Notes under the pieces: model-generated
The model's input: only the letters and a program-made list of their open reading frames with translations
Told to the model about the DNA's origin: nothing
Databases searched by the model: none
Origin: Endothia cerciana
Taxonomy: Eukaryota > Ascomycota > Sordariomycetes > Diaporthales > Cryphonectriaceae
Length of the DNA: 64,000 nucleotides
Direction of reading: 5' to 3'
NCBI GenBank assembly: GCA_026119935.1
Contig: JALRMH010000040.1
Span: 186,001-250,000, forward strand
Shown: positions 44,203 to 56,900 of the stretch, in pieces
Position numbering within the stretch: the stretch's first letter is position 1
Layout of the letters: each line of letters begins with the position of its first letter
Translations under genes and position numbers: made by a program

Positions 44203-44526
44203 AATAGACATGACCTGGCGTGCAGGGAGGGGGTAGGGCCGTGGTGGTGCCCACAAGCAAGCCAGGCTGTTCCCATTATCTAGTACCTTACTGCTATCAG
44301 ATATGGAAACCATTGAGCAGACCCCGCCACGTAACATGCAACCATCCCATCAGTTGTCAATATTGCCACACCACAGGGCAAGAGGGATCTAGCAACGTCA
44401 GTTTTCCGCTCGCACATAGCGTCCTCCCACAACACATTTGATGCTTGTTCGGCTCGGTGTGTCGACCCACGGGGCGCAGCTCCGCATATGGCCCCCCGTC
44501 TTGCTCGCATTGGAGAAGCGAGGCTG
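44203..44526. other. Spacer between convergent genes
   Basis: These are the 3' regions of the S9 peptidase and the coiled-coil gene. Nothing else is recognised. Confidence 0.4.
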
Positions 44527-45735
44527 TCACCTGAGGAATTCGGGCGTGTCCATATCCTTGACCACCCCGCGGACGGCCTCCCAAGTCACCTTCTGAGCCA
44601 GTGCGATTGTTCGACCGCCTGGGTGGCGGGACTGCCTTGAGGCGCGGTGGACCATCGCAGCAGGCAGCTTCTCCAGCAGCTCTTCCTGGAACCACCTGGA
44701 GAATTCATCATCGTTGCACCCTGTTATGAAAGCCCAGACAAAGCAGCGCTGGTCCTTCGGCGGGACTGCATCGAACCTGCGCTCGGTTGCCGAATAGTGC
44801 TCCCTGATCGCCTCGAACCTGGGGTTGATATGGCTGCTGCCCTCTGCATCTGGGGCCGCAGGCTCCCTCTTCCTGGCAGCCTTGTTGTCCCGCGTCCCCC
44901 GCGCGGGCCCGGAGGGCTTCTGGTCGATAAGAGGCTGCTGTTGCCATCCGGGAAGATCCATCCGGGCCTGAGGGGCACTGGGTCTGTTGTGGGCCTCAGC
45001 CCCGGGTTGTCCGGCGTCTCGAGGTACAGATGGCTGGCAGCCGCCATACCCAAAAGCACGGACGGGGCCCTGGGGGCCAGCAATATCGGCAGGGTCCGCT
45101 CTACGAGCCCGTACTCCGACATGCCGCTGATCGGGATCCCGGGCCGGAGGACCTCCAGGGCGCACCCAATGTCAGCATGGCCGTATCGCGTCACGCGTCA
45201 CGTATGGTGACCGTTGCTGGGGTGCACAAGAGAGATCCGACCTACCATGGCGTAGGAGCCTCGCCACATGGTCGATGACACCCTCGGCTTCGCCCAGGCG
45301 GACCTGCACCTGCGTCATCTGGCCCTGCAGCGTCATGACCCCCTTCCCGCCTCGCTGTGCCAGGACGAGGCCGCTGCGTAGGTCCTCGACGGTGCCCCGC
45401 AGATCCTCGGTGGCCGCCCGCATGTCGGCGTCGGCGCCTGCGGTGGCCTCGACGGTGTGCCGAAGCGCCTCGTATCTGCCCGTGAGCTCGTCGCTGACGC
45501 CAGCCGACGCCTCGAGGCGGGCCTGCAGCGCCTGGTGTGAGCTCCTGATCTGCTCGTTGGCCCTCCCGAGCTCCGTGTTCGCCTGTTGCATCTGCGTCAG
45601 GCGGCGATCAAGCCCCGTGATGGTCTCGCGCAGGCCCTTCACCTCCGCGCGCAGGGCCTCCGTGTCGGCCCTGGCGAGGAACTGGTTGACGGTCTCGAGG
45701 AACAACCTCTCGTCTTCGGTATAAGGGCCGGGCAT
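44527..45735 (-). CDS. Coiled-coil protein with a conserved C-terminal segment, function unknown
   Basis: Exons 45735-45246 and 45152-44527 (phase 1; donor GTAGGT, branch CTGAC, acceptor GAG/GT with AG) give 371 aa. The N-terminal half (about residues 5-150) is a long heptad-like helix: LFLETVNQFLARADTEALRA, ETITGLDRRLTQMQQANTEL, DELTGRYEALRHTVEATAGA. The linker is Gly/Pro/Arg-rich. The C-terminal about 90 residues (INPRFEAIREHYSATERRFD, CFVWAFITGCNDDEFSRWFQ, LPAAMVHRASR) look globular and helical. I do not recognise the family. The splice makes one continuous frame from the coiled coil to the TGA at 44527. Confidence 0.68.
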
Positions 45736-46994
45736 CTCGAAGGGGGTCGGAACTGATCAGGGGGTGACGGGGGCCCAGCAGGTCGATGGGGTGGTGGGAG
45801 GAAGACGGTCCGTGTGTTTCCACATCGCCTTGGCAGAAATGGGAACTGGGCCCTACCCGAGGAGTTGAGCCCTGACCTGGACAGAGGCGGATGCCTGGGT
45901 GCCTACTGTACCTAGGTACATGGGCCCAGGCCCTGGAAGGGAGGGGAGGCCTGGGGAGGAGCAGGATCGGAAGGCGCGCCCACGTCTTCACGTGTTGCGA
46001 CGCCTGCCAACCATTGAAGCCAGTACCCCGACCCTGAAGATTGTCCTGTCCTCCTTGCCTTGTCTTCTTCGACCCTTTTTTGACCATCATTGCCTCGCAG
46101 AGTCCCTACTTCGACACACGTCTTATCCGGTGTCCTGGTTTTGGTTTTTTTTTGGGGGGTTTTTTTTTGTATCAACAATACATACCCCCAGGCTGCCCTT
46201 CTCCCTCAAGACGCTTGTCCCCCATGCTTTCGACTGGCGCCGGCCCCCTTCAGCTGGGCGAGGTTCGATCCTGGAGAAGCCCGTTACCCGCTGTCCGGAT
46301 AGCCTCCAGATCCAGTCCAGACAGTCCGTTCAATCACCCGTTTCTCCTCCCACCCGGGCCTGTCTCTCACCACTGTAGGGAATATCTTCGGTCCTCTCTC
46401 TGAGGGGCCGCGCCGAGATGAGGCCTGTGTGGGCTTCCCCGTCTGCTCTTGCAGGTCCCTCAACCCGCTCCCGACCAGCCCAAGCCAGCCCGTCCTGAAA
46501 GGGGGCGAGGTGAGGTTGGGCTGCTGATTAAGCCGGTCCCGGGTCTCAGCCCCACACCAAGCCAACAGGGCAACCAAACAGTGACGCGAACACGGCGGGC
46601 TCTCCCCCTACTACTGGACCACCCTCCCCCCCCTCCGACAGTCTTATAAAGCCCAACCGGCTCCTCCGCCCGCCCGCCTCTGGACGCTTCCGCTTTCTCA
46701 ACCTACATCCTCACCGGGGTTCATCGTGCAGCCCACCCCCCCCCCCCCCATCGAGATGGCCGCGTCTGCACGCCGTGGTCGGGCTCGGTCGGGGCGCAGG
46801 CCGAGCCCAGAATGACACCAGGCGGCAACCCCTCATCACACCTCCGCACACCCTCGACGTCTAGGTGGAACGCGGGCGTCCCTATGACACACCTGCTCTC
46901 AACCGGACCGGCTCCCGCCGAGCGTCGTCTACTCTTCCCGATATGTCGTGACCGGTCTTCTAGGCCGCACTCACCGTTGCTCCGCCCCCACTTC

Positions 46995-47740
46995 GTCCTG
47001 GGCAGGACATGAAAAGGCCCAGCGGTTTCACCAAGCTCGGTGATGACCTGAGTGGTCCTGGGCAGGACTTTAAAAGGCCCACCGGGCGGCCAGGAGATGC
47101 TGGTCGCAGAGGTCCCGGGCAGGACTTCAGATAAAAGGCCCCGCCGCGTTGCTGGGCTAGGGACTCGCTTAGCAACCCGGATGTGAAGCCGGTCATGCTG
47201 GCTTGACCCCACGAGATATCCTGTTGCGCCACCGGGATATCCGCGTGAGGTCAGGTTGGTGAGAATCCCCCTCCCCCTCCCCCTCCTCAGGGCTATCGCA
47301 TCTGACACCGATACAAGACACGACCCGCTAGACTCGGTTCCTGATTGGACGATTCGGTCATTAGGAACCGCCTCCATGACGGCCGTTTGGCGAGCAGTGG
47401 GCTATCCCAAGCTGTGCAAGCTTGGAGCCATCTGCGAACGCATGCAGACCCGTCGGCCAGCAGGCAGGATGCCCGATCATGGTAGGCCGAACCCCCCCAA
47501 GCCTCACCACTCGCCTTCGTCGGACAACCTCAGCTCACTGCCGACAGGAAGCTACGGATTCCGTACTGGCCGCCGCCCCCCGAAGGGGAGCCCTGAAGGG
47601 GCTGGTTTTGCCCATGCGGCACCCTACTGGCGGAGCTGTACAGCTGCTGCATTAGGACGGCGAGGGAACGCCCTGCCTATCCGCGGATGCAACACGTCAG
47701 GAATGCCGCCGTTTGTCCTGGGCAGGACATGAAAAGGCCC
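46995..47740 (+). repeat. Dispersed repeat, four copies, with internal palindrome
   Basis: Copies start at 46995, 47055, 47112 and 47715. The core GTCCTGGGCAGGAC (a perfect 6-bp inverted repeat with a GG centre; the third copy has one change) is followed by a short A-rich link and AAAAGGCCC. Spacing is 60, 57 and 603 bp. Sequence between the cores is not alike. Confidence 0.9.
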
Positions 47741-47975
47741 CCACGGCGACCAACGGCGAAATGTGTAGCAGCACACAGGAAGCCATGAGAGCGTCAGCGT
47801 GGTGTATAAGCCAAGCAAGCAGCTTGATGCGTGCCTGGAAAGAGATCACACAAACCCCCGAGCTGGGCAAGCCCGCTCGGCGACATAGCGGCCAACATAG
47901 ATGCGGCGCAGATGCCCCGCCTGCATCTATCTGGTGGCAATCCTCTTACCTGTGGCACAGTTAGGGGCAGCCCGC

Positions 47976-48064
47976 CGCATACGTCGGGTGCCAACATGCA
48001 ACATTTATTGCAGGTTCGCATACGTCGGGTGCCAACATGCAATAGTTGTTGCATGTTGGCACCC
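47976..48064 (+). repeat. Direct repeat pair plus perfect 16-bp hairpin
   Basis: A 26-bp unit (CGCATACGTCGGGTGCCAAC and six more bases) occurs at 47976-48001 and 48017-48042. The second copy pairs with 48049-48064: GGGTGCCAACATGCAA against its exact reverse complement with a 6-nt loop (TAGTTG). Confidence 0.95.
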
Positions 48065-49588
48065 CCGGTGTTTCGGGTGCCTGAATTCTCGAGTAGGAAT
48101 GAAGACCATGATTCAGACAAATGCCGTCTGTATCGCGGTTGAAATGCTGCGGGCCGGACTCTTGAACGGATTCTTGAGCTTCCGCTGACCGTGTGAACGA
48201 AACCAAGCGGGGTCCCTCCTGAAGGAGATAAGCGCGATAGAAAGGGCAGCCGCCATGATCCCTCTCTTACGGCAAGCAACCGAGAGGGTGCCAGGGCGAC
48301 TGCTACTTGGCTCCGAAGCCAGCAGCTGGGACGAGACCCAGGTAGGTTCCACCGTCCTCGGGGGTGCTTCGCCGGGTTGGCCGCTGACGGTGTCCTGCAG
48401 GGGGATCTAACCTCCCGCTTGCCACATCGCCCTCGTGCCCCGCGAGGACAATGCGAACGTGGGAGGTATTAACAACGCTTGGTGGGGTCTATTTAGGCCA
48501 GGGCAGGGCAGGTCGCGTCTCCCGGGGGCAGTGGCGCTTCACGTCGCGCTGTCTCCTAATGCCCACTTCTCGACTAACTGGTTCGCAAGGAGGGGATCTC
48601 AGAGCTTGCCAAGGGAGCTCTTGAGGGGATGACAAGGGGGGGGACATCGGACGGGGGATTTGGTACAGGCGGGCTGACGATACGAAGCTCTTGCATGTTC
48701 TTGACCACGCTGGACATCTTAAATTCAAGTCCGACATTGTCCCTCACTTCTCTGTCCGCCCCTGATGCCCGTCGGGGCACACGCCTGTGATGCCGTGCTT
48801 GTTGATGAGGATGTTTCCAATCCAGGTCCCAGCCGTGGCCTCCGTCTACTTCCGAGCGGCATCCCGCCTGCCGAGCGGACCAGTTCAGTGGGTCGGTTAC
48901 GGAATCTGACACTGTCTGTGATGAACTGCCATGTAGGACAAAGGTCCATGCACTGAGAGCATGTTTGCTCTGCCTGTCGTCCTGTTAGCAACCGCCTGGC
49001 CCAAGTACCAAGGACGGGCGGCTCCAGGCGATGCAGGGCTCGCCAGATCCAAAGGGTAGGGTAGACCCTTAGCCTTAGCAGCCCAGCCTTACACCCTCTT
49101 ATCCTCGCTTTACCGAGTAAGGGAGCGGAGGGCGGGAGCCGAAGGCGTATTCTCCTCATGGTTGCGGGTAGCAAAACCGTACAGGAGGGCCCAGGGGACA
49201 AGTCTGTACATAAAACCAAACGGAACCCTCTTGTCTACCTTTTGGGGAAGGGAAGATGAAGAAGAAAGGAAAAAAAAAAGGAAAAAAAAAAAAAAAAAAA
49301 AAAAAAGGTGACAAAGAGCGTTCGTCATCCGGAAGGGCGTCGTAGACAAGCCCAGTGTGATTAGTCCTAACGGCAAACTCTCCCTCTGCTAATGTCCTAG
49401 TGGTGGCGAGGTTTTTAGTGGTCTGCTCCGGCGAATCACAGGGGTGCCCGGCCACTGAACCGCGTCTTCTCTTTCCCGAAACCCCATCGCATCCCAACGA
49501 CAATAACCTCGCACAGGGGAGCTCCTGATACTGTCGTCATATATATACACACGTATACATATACATAACATTTATAAGACACCAGAAG

Positions 49589-50986
49589 ATGACGAGCCGT
49601 CTCCGTGCCATACTAGGGACCTCCAACCGCGTGAAGAAGAAGAAGAAGACGGCGCCCACTTCTAGCAGTGTCGGGGCCCATAGCACAACCACCGACAACC
49701 AGAGAGCCTCACCGCCACCTTCGTTATCATCATGGAGCGACTCGCTCCCGCGCGCCAAGGCCGGGACGTCATCTACACCTACCACGCCCAAGGGGCCACA
49801 AGGCACCGCCGGAGACGCGGAGCCGGAGGGCGAGCACGGCCTCCCCTCCCACCCCTCCCACCACCACCACCACCAGGACGGCCCGCTCCCGGACGCCGGG
49901 CTCGCGGCGGCGCTCGCGGCGGACCTGAGCCTCCGCGACGTCCCGCAGGCGATGCGGTACGCGCAGGCGCACATGTTCACGCCGCTGCCGGAGCGGCCGT
50001 CGTCGTACGGGCTGGGCTCGGTGCGCGTGGCCGAGGTGCTGGGCTTCCGGCGGGGCCTGCCGCGGGCCACCACCGCGGCGCACCTGTACGCGCTGCTGCG
50101 GAGCCCGACGGCCGTGGAGAGGGAGGCGGCGGAGCTGGTCCGGGCGGGGGCGGTGCGGAAGGTCGTCATCCTGCGCAGGGGGGGAGGGGGCTGGGAGGGG
50201 CGGGCGGCGGGCGGCGGGGTGGTCGAGCTCCTGGTCGAGGGCGGGGAGCTGGAGGCGCTGGTGGACAGGTCGGGGGCGCTGGACGAGGGGACGAAGGGGG
50301 CCTTCCGGGCCTGGCTGCGGGGGAACCCGGCCAGGCTGAAGGTGCCCGCCGGGGATGTCGGCGCGGGGGGGCGGGAGGAGGGGGCGCTGAGGCCCGAGCA
50401 GGTCGACCAGCTGGTCCGGGGCGGCTTCCTCACGACGTATCACGACCTCGACATCGGGCACGTGTCGTCCGGCTTCGCGAGGCCGGAGGACAGGGGGACG
50501 ATGCTGAGCCTCGAGGCCGTCTCCCGCGCCGCCGCCGGCTCGCTCGCGGCCGTGGGCGGCGAGGGCGCCATCCACAGCTCCGGGGGCAGCGGCGGCGCGC
50601 GGTCAGGAGGGGCGGGGTCACGGCCCGGTGGCGGCGGGGGCGGGGCCGGCGACCTGTCCCTCGCCGTGCCCGGGCAGGGCACATACCTGAAGCTGAGGAC
50701 CGCGGCGCTGTCGCACCTCGCGGGCCTCCTCGGCAGGTCGGCCTACAGGGAGATGCCGGAGGGCCTGCTGCGGGAGAGGTGGGACGGGGGCGTGGCGGCC
50801 GGCTCGAGGCAGCACGCCGCCAAGAGGGCGCGGCGGGAGCCTGCGGGCGCCCTGCCGGCCAGGACGAGGAAGTGGAGGGAGTTCCACGGGCTCGCGTTCG
50901 GGTGGGTCCTGCGCGAGGCCGTCGGCGCCGGGCTGGTTGAGCTGTTCGAGACGGGCAGTGTGGGCAGGGCCGTGAGGCTGCTGTGA
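49589..50986 (+). CDS. STK19-domain protein
   Basis: This single-exon gene encodes 465 aa. The N-terminus has a lysine run (RVKKKKKTAP) and a Ser/Thr/Pro-rich stretch with a poly-His patch. The STK19 region begins at LSLRDVPQAMRYAQAHMFTP and continues with VRVAEVLGFRRGLPRATTAA, ALLRSPTAVEREAAELVRAG, PEQVDQLVRGGFLTTYHD, VSRAAAGSLAAVGGEGAIHS and EGLLRERWDGGVAAGSRQHA. Despite its name, human STK19 folds as winged helices, binds DNA and acts in transcription-coupled repair; a nuclear DNA-binding role is the best inference here. Third positions are nearly all G/C. The start is the only ATG before the conserved region that follows a TATA-like leader. Confidence 0.88.
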   Translation: MTSRLRAILGTSNRVKKKKKTAPTSSSVGAHSTTTDNQRASPPPSLSSWSDSLPRAKAGTSSTPTTPKGPQGTAGDAEPEGEHGLPSHPSHHHHHQDGPLPDAGLAAALAADLSLRDVPQAMRYAQAHMFTPLPERPSSYGLGSVRVAEVLGFRRGLPRATTAAHLYALLRSPTAVEREAAELVRAGAVRKVVILRRGGGGWEGRAAGGGVVELLVEGGELEALVDRSGALDEGTKGAFRAWLRGNPARLKVPAGDVGAGGREEGALRPEQVDQLVRGGFLTTYHDLDIGHVSSGFARPEDRGTMLSLEAVSRAAAGSLAAVGGEGAIHSSGGSGGARSGGAGSRPGGGGGGAGDLSLAVPGQGTYLKLRTAALSHLAGLLGRSAYREMPEGLLRERWDGGVAAGSRQHAAKRARREPAGALPARTRKWREFHGLAFGWVLREAVGAGLVELFETGSVGRAVRLL

Positions 50987-53900
50987 GGGCCTCGTGCGCC
51001 GCCGGTGGCAACCCTGCATCAAGACCAGGTGCGGATGGGGTCTTCGAGGAGGCCCGCTACCAACAACAGTCCGTCTGGCTGCCACTGCCGGCCCCCACCT
51101 CCCCCCGTCGCCGCCACCCGCTGCCGCTCCCGCTCCCGCTCCCGCTGCCGCTGTCGTACGATGGGGCGGCTCACGCCCGGAGAGCAGTGATAAGCATGGT
51201 CCATGATGGTTTTACCTATACGAGGCGCCTCCGCGGGCGACAGACTGCGATATGATCCTGCGCGTGTGCTGAGGAGCCCAAGACGGTGATCGGGCTGCCG
51301 AGAGAAGACACACTATCCCGTACATATGCAGAGCTATCCCCCTCCTGGCATACTATCAGCAAGTTACTATGTAGCGCCGGGACGTCTGCATGCGCCCCTG
51401 ACCGCCGTTCTCCCGCGTGCCTGGCGCCTCCCGTACTGGATGAACCCAGCAGAAGCGACGCCATGGCTGCGCGCCGGGATGTCCCGGCGTCGTCCTGGAC
51501 TCGAGCAGCCTGTTTTCTGACGGGCGCCAAACCACATGGCGCCTAAGGCCGCCACGCCGGTAAGCTAGATAAGAAGCTTGTAGGGATCTACTAGTATATG
51601 AGTCTCCCGTTGTCAGGTCTCATTCGCTTCTTCTTCTTCTTCTTCTTCCTCTCCTCACTTCCGCACGCGGGTCAGACCGTTGAGCGGTATATTGGCTGTT
51701 GGGAGAATTGGCTAACCTTGAAGGGATTGGGGGGGCCACGATGTGGCCGGGCCGGCATGGCGATCCACGACAATAAGTCTTTTCTTTTTTCTTCCCTTCT
51801 TCTTCTTCTCCCATTCCTCCGAAGTGGACGGGGGCCAAGAGGATGGGCGAGGGTGAACCAGGCAGCCCCCCAAAGGTTCCGGAGTCCTGAGCGCACGACT
51901 GCGGGCGCACCTCTGCACGCTTGGCCCGTGGGACATGTGATAGAGGCACTGCCGATACATACAGCACATATGTGATAAGAAAAATGGGGTCCTGCGATTC
52001 GCGCGGGGGCTCGCAGGTCCCCCGCGGTAGCCGGAGTGACAGCTCCCCCCCCGCCTGCCACTTGTTGTAGAGAGAGAGCTTTGGCGTTTCGCATTGAGCG
52101 GCAGCGAGGGGAGTCGGCTGCAGAGTCGGACCGTGGCGTTTCGTCTGATATATTTCTTTCCGAATCAGTTCTCCGCCCGGAGTCTGGACCGATCTTCTCA
52201 CCCAGGATGCTCGCCCTCGGACTGTGATATCGAATCGCTATAGGGCGAGGGCCGCAGATAAGAATTGATCGACGTTTCCTAAATGTAGATATACCAGCGG
52301 ACCCATCCCGATCCGAAGGATATCGCAAAATCCTTGGGATGACGAGCGAGATCGCGAGCCAGGTAGGTGGCCCGCAGCCGTCTGGCCATCGGCCATGTCT
52401 CCGCGCGAGCTCTCAGCCTCGCCTTCCCCACATGCCTCTACGCCCTCCCCGCCCTCCCCCCACGCCTGCGCAGCAACCTTAGTATGGTACTGGAGTATCA
52501 CGTACATAGTATGTGCTGTGACAACGCATGTGCCGAGGGTGAGAAGGCCCGGGCCCCCACGTTGGAAAGGGTCGAGCCTACTGCATGCAAGCCTTAGCCT
52601 ACCGGTTCCTGCGTCTTCCGCCATATGCAGGTGGGGAAGGAAAGGAAAGGGGAGAGAGAGAAAGAAAGAAAGAAAAAAAGGCGTGATGGTGGGATCGGGT
52701 CTCGTCGATCGCAGCATGCCCTGCCTACCTAGATACCCCCATCGCCGGCTCCCTGGGCAACAACCATCCCCCGATGTGTCTCGGCACACGTGTGAAACCA
52801 GCAGGCTGGCCATACAAACATGTCGGCGGGACCTTTCGTCAGGATATCTGGTACATACTTACCCAGGATGCTCCAAGCCGGCCGTTTCACGATGTTCGTT
52901 CTGTGCAATAGCCGGGCCTGTAGCGTAGAGGTAGGTCATGGGTTGCCTTGGCAGGCCTACCACGGTAGCGTTTGATCTGCCAGCAGGGTAATGGCGGCTT
53001 GCAGGAAGGATATGCCGTGCCGCCAGCAGGCGGCCAAGCTAAATATAGTGGACGACGGGGTCCCGAAGCGTGCAGCGGGCGCAGACGATCTGGTCCGGGG
53101 GAAGAAGCCATCTGTCGGGAAATTCAGACCTTGGAGTGTCACCATGAAGTCGGCCCGTCGGTTCGTGAGGCGTAGTGCCGTCAGCGCAAGCCCAAGCTTG
53201 AGTAGCGGCCAAGCCGGATGTCAGTAACGGTGAGCGGGGTCCACGAAAGGAACCCGTCGCAACACATATACTATTGCGCCCTAGGGGGGGGGGGGGGTTG
53301 GCTTTCTTCGGGCGCATCTCGGCCTTCCACGAGGACTCACTGAACTGGGAGATGGATGCCCTGGTTGTCATCTAGATTGCGGCCGGAATCCTGTTTTGCC
53401 CAGCCAGGGTTGGCAACCGCAGACAGGCCGCTCTGTAGCTGGAAACCTGTGAGTTGCCACCCTTGCTGGGTATGGCCCCAGGGGTCCCCAACAATAAATA
53501 CTCAAAAGTATAAGTTGTGTAGCCCACAGAGGACAGAGTTCAGAGATGACACCCGCTGGCTTCTACGACCAGGGATAGCGCCTGTATGGAGGGGTTGGCG
53601 GGAGGGGGCCGTGGAGCTACGCCGGCGTTGAGATGCTGATATGCGCGGAGTGGCAGTGTACAGAGTCGACCGAGAACGATCGAGCAGGGATATGCTGCCG
53701 ACCGGATATCGTAGTACTACTATGTATGGTAGCAATACAGCAGCGGCTCGCGTTGCAGCTTGAGCACCGTCGACGGTGGAGGAGGTGGGATGGCACGAAC
53801 CGCCCGCGACAGTATCGGCCGGCAGGACGCTCAGGTAGTGACGTCGAACATCAGCCCATCTTCCCAGCATCACGGTCAGCTGTTCGCATGTTGGGGGGGG

Positions 53901-56900
53901 GGGGGTTGCTCGTCAGTTTTGTTAATTAATTAATCCGATACCGTCGCCAGCCAAAACAGCCGCTGCTCGCAGCGAGGCGGTTCAGAGGGGCCTCCTGCCG
54001 GCGAAGCACCGGTCGCAGGGGTATGACTCGACGCCACGGCGCTGCCCATCGTCGGCCATGGCTCACCACCTGGTCCATAATAAATGCGGGCTCCGAGATA
54101 TCGAACATAAAACCGCGCCGCTGACTTATCTTGGAACCGACGTGATTGCGCTGGCAGGGATCGCCGGGTTGGCACCCCAGCAGGAGGACCCTGAAGGAAG
54201 GCAGGAAGGCTGCCACTGGTACAAATCTGTCGGGTGGGGTGGGAGACACCCTGCGCGATCTTCACTGTCAATGCCACAGCCAGCAGGGGAGGGAGGGAAA
54301 AGCTTGAGGATGGCAGCGGTCTCTCGGTCCCCTTCTGGGCGGTGAAATGCGAGCGTGAGGTCACTCGCGCAAGGCCCCGGGACCACCAGGTGCGGGATCG
54401 AGGGGCAGAACCCGTTCGCTCGGTGGCGCCCTCCGGAGATTGCCATCGGGGTGAGGTGACCTGCTGGGCAGCGCCGCTCGCACATGGAGTCAAGGTTTGA
54501 GCCTGACCAGAGGCGAGGGGATTTGCTCAGGGAAGCGAGGTTCAGGTGAGTCGCCCGTGCGACGGGACCAGCTGATGTCCTCAGGAGGCCATGGCCGTGG
54601 CAGAGGCCACGCGACGGCCTGTGAATCCGGGGAAACCTGGACCGAGGATCGACTCCCACAATGTGCCGTGCCCTCTCAATCGGCCGGCCGGATTCTCACC
54701 AGGCCGTTTCGTGCCTGCCCAACTGCCTGCCCTGCTCCACCGGTCTCCCCCATCTCCAGGTACGGCTCGCCAGCCATCAGATTAGGGACCATGTTCGGCG
54801 AGGTGCAGATGCATGCACACAATGCATAGTGGATGCCGGGGGGGGGGGGGCAATGGTCGGAGATGACGCCCTCTTCTTTCGCAAAAGAAAAGACGTGTCG
54901 CCTTTTACAGCCCTCGCAATGGCACCCACCTGCATGCCCTCGACCTGGCAATGCAACCTCACGAAAAAGAAAATTCCATAGAAGCGCATGGTAAAATAAA
55001 AAAATAAAAAAAAATAAAAAAGGGGGGGGGCACCCAATAGAGACTGGGGCCAGGGTCGGGTCGGGCGAGCGAGGTCGATAGACGGGCATCATCCTGCCAC
55101 ATACATGGCAGAAACCCTCCCAGATTATGGATTGACGGCGCCTTTCCTGTTCTGAGGATACCGGACCACCGCAGCATACCGTGGTACCGTATCAGGAGGG
55201 TGGGTGGGGGTGTGGTGCACCTCGCCTTGCGGGCTGCGTCCCGGCGCTGGGCCTGGCAATCTGTCTGCCCGGGCCCGCGGGAGGCCCTCCCAGCTTCCCC
55301 AAGGGAGGGTTGCACTGCAGACCGTTGCAGCGACAGGCCCTGACGCCCCTCTGCTGCCCAGAGTGCAAGCCTCAACTGCGATGGCGCCGCCGGTCGGTGG
55401 GTGAAGGGGTGTGGGATGTCCCCAGCGACCCCTTCGGCAGGATGCAGGATTGCGGTATGTGCGCAGGTGGCGTCCAGCCCGAGCTGCTTGATCCCGACTC
55501 CGCAATCCTGCCCAGGGCGTCGGAACGGGGAGGAGGAGGGCGTCCTGTCCCATCAGCAGAGGTGTGTCCGAGTGCTGTTGCGGCGTCGCAAGGACAGATC
55601 AGACCGGCTGTGGTCCCTGGGGGCAGGTTATTGAGGCCAAAAAAAGGGTGTGGAAATGTGGAAGATGATGGGACGGGTGGATCCACTTCCCAGACAGGAG
55701 AGGGAAGAGGGGCCCCTAGTGAGGTCCCCCCCCCCCCAAAAAAACCCAGCGAGGTCCCGTCCTCACAGTGAGGCCCCAGTGGGCGGGTGGTTCCCCACCC
55801 CCCCCCAAGAGGCGAGGGGTCCCCTAGTCCACCCAGTGAGGTAGCCCCCAATGACGATCGTGATGTGGGCAAATAGGGTGCCTTACCTCAGCACCTAGCC
55901 AGTGCCACCTCCACTGATCGTTGAACGCCGCGTCCTGTGATGGACAGGGATTGCCTGCAGGGACCCCTGAGACGTGCGGGAATCAGTCAAATTGCTTTTT
56001 CGTCGAGAAGGGCAGATGGACGACGAGGCGGGGGGGGGAGCCACACCACGGCCAATCTTGCCAACCCTCTCGTTACCCACACACGGCGTCGCCTCATCCC
56101 GACCCTCGAGCCATTCACCTCTCAGACTCGACCGTGTCATTTCGTGCCGTGCCGTCGTCGTGCCGTGCTCGCGAATAGGAAGAGATAATGCGCGGCCCCG
56201 CGCTCGATCCTGCATCCGAACCTGCTCGAATCACGGGCCCTGAACTGATCTGCGCTGGCTGCTGAGCTGGCTGCGCTGGCCACCTCACCTCGACTCACCA
56301 TCACCACCACCGCTCGGCGTCCCCTCGTGGGCAGTCTCGGCCTCTGGACGTCCTCATCTGACCCGACTGGCCGGCCGACCTGGGCGTGGCTTGCCTCAGC
56401 CCGACTCAGTCCTGTCCTGTGTTGCGTTACAGGCCTGGGGCGCCCCCTTCGTCCTCCAACCTCGTCCTCGCCCCGGTCCCGTCAGGAAAGCTGGGTTGGG
56501 CTTTAATTTGGACCGTACACACATGACACGGCATATCTGCTTATCATCCCATCAATCCCTCACCCATAACTCGGTCACCCATACACCCATACACCCCATA
56601 CACACACACACACACACGACTCGCACAGGCCACCCTCGGTCCCACCGCGCCAGCGCCAACGCCACTTCCTTCACTCCGCACCCATACTCATTTCCTCCTA
56701 CACTCTCTCTGTTGGCCTCGGACGGGCCATCCTCGACGACCCGCCTCGTCTCCCACCGTCACTCGACCCTCCTCCCGGCCTCAGTCTTGATCTCACCACC
56801 GCCCCCCGACCGGCGCGGACACGAATACGCTCCAGGCACCTGGACCTGGCCAGGACCGGCCCTGACTGACTGACTGACTGACTGACTGGCTGACCGACTG

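Larger units (their letters stand above)
45736..49588. other. Repeat-bearing spacer
   Basis: 3.9 kb without an intact gene. It contains a four-copy palindrome-bearing repeat (46995-47740), a two-copy direct repeat with a hairpin (47976-48064), T/G tracts at about 46142-46169 and an A tract at about 49264-49306. It ends with the TATA-like leader (ATATATATACA at about 49539) of the STK19 gene. Confidence 0.5.

Noticed and set aside
46721..47377. Minus-strand open frame with repeated GPFHVLPRT
   Set aside because: The peptide repeat simply reflects the palindrome-bearing DNA repeat; there is no other protein character.
48027..48064. CRISPR-like array from the direct repeats
   Set aside because: There are only two copies with one spacer plus a hairpin, and the genome is eukaryotic.
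49732..50940. 402-residue alternate-frame open stretch over the STK19 gene
   Set aside because: Composition is only Gly/Arg/Ala/Pro, and the STK19 blocks are in the other frame.
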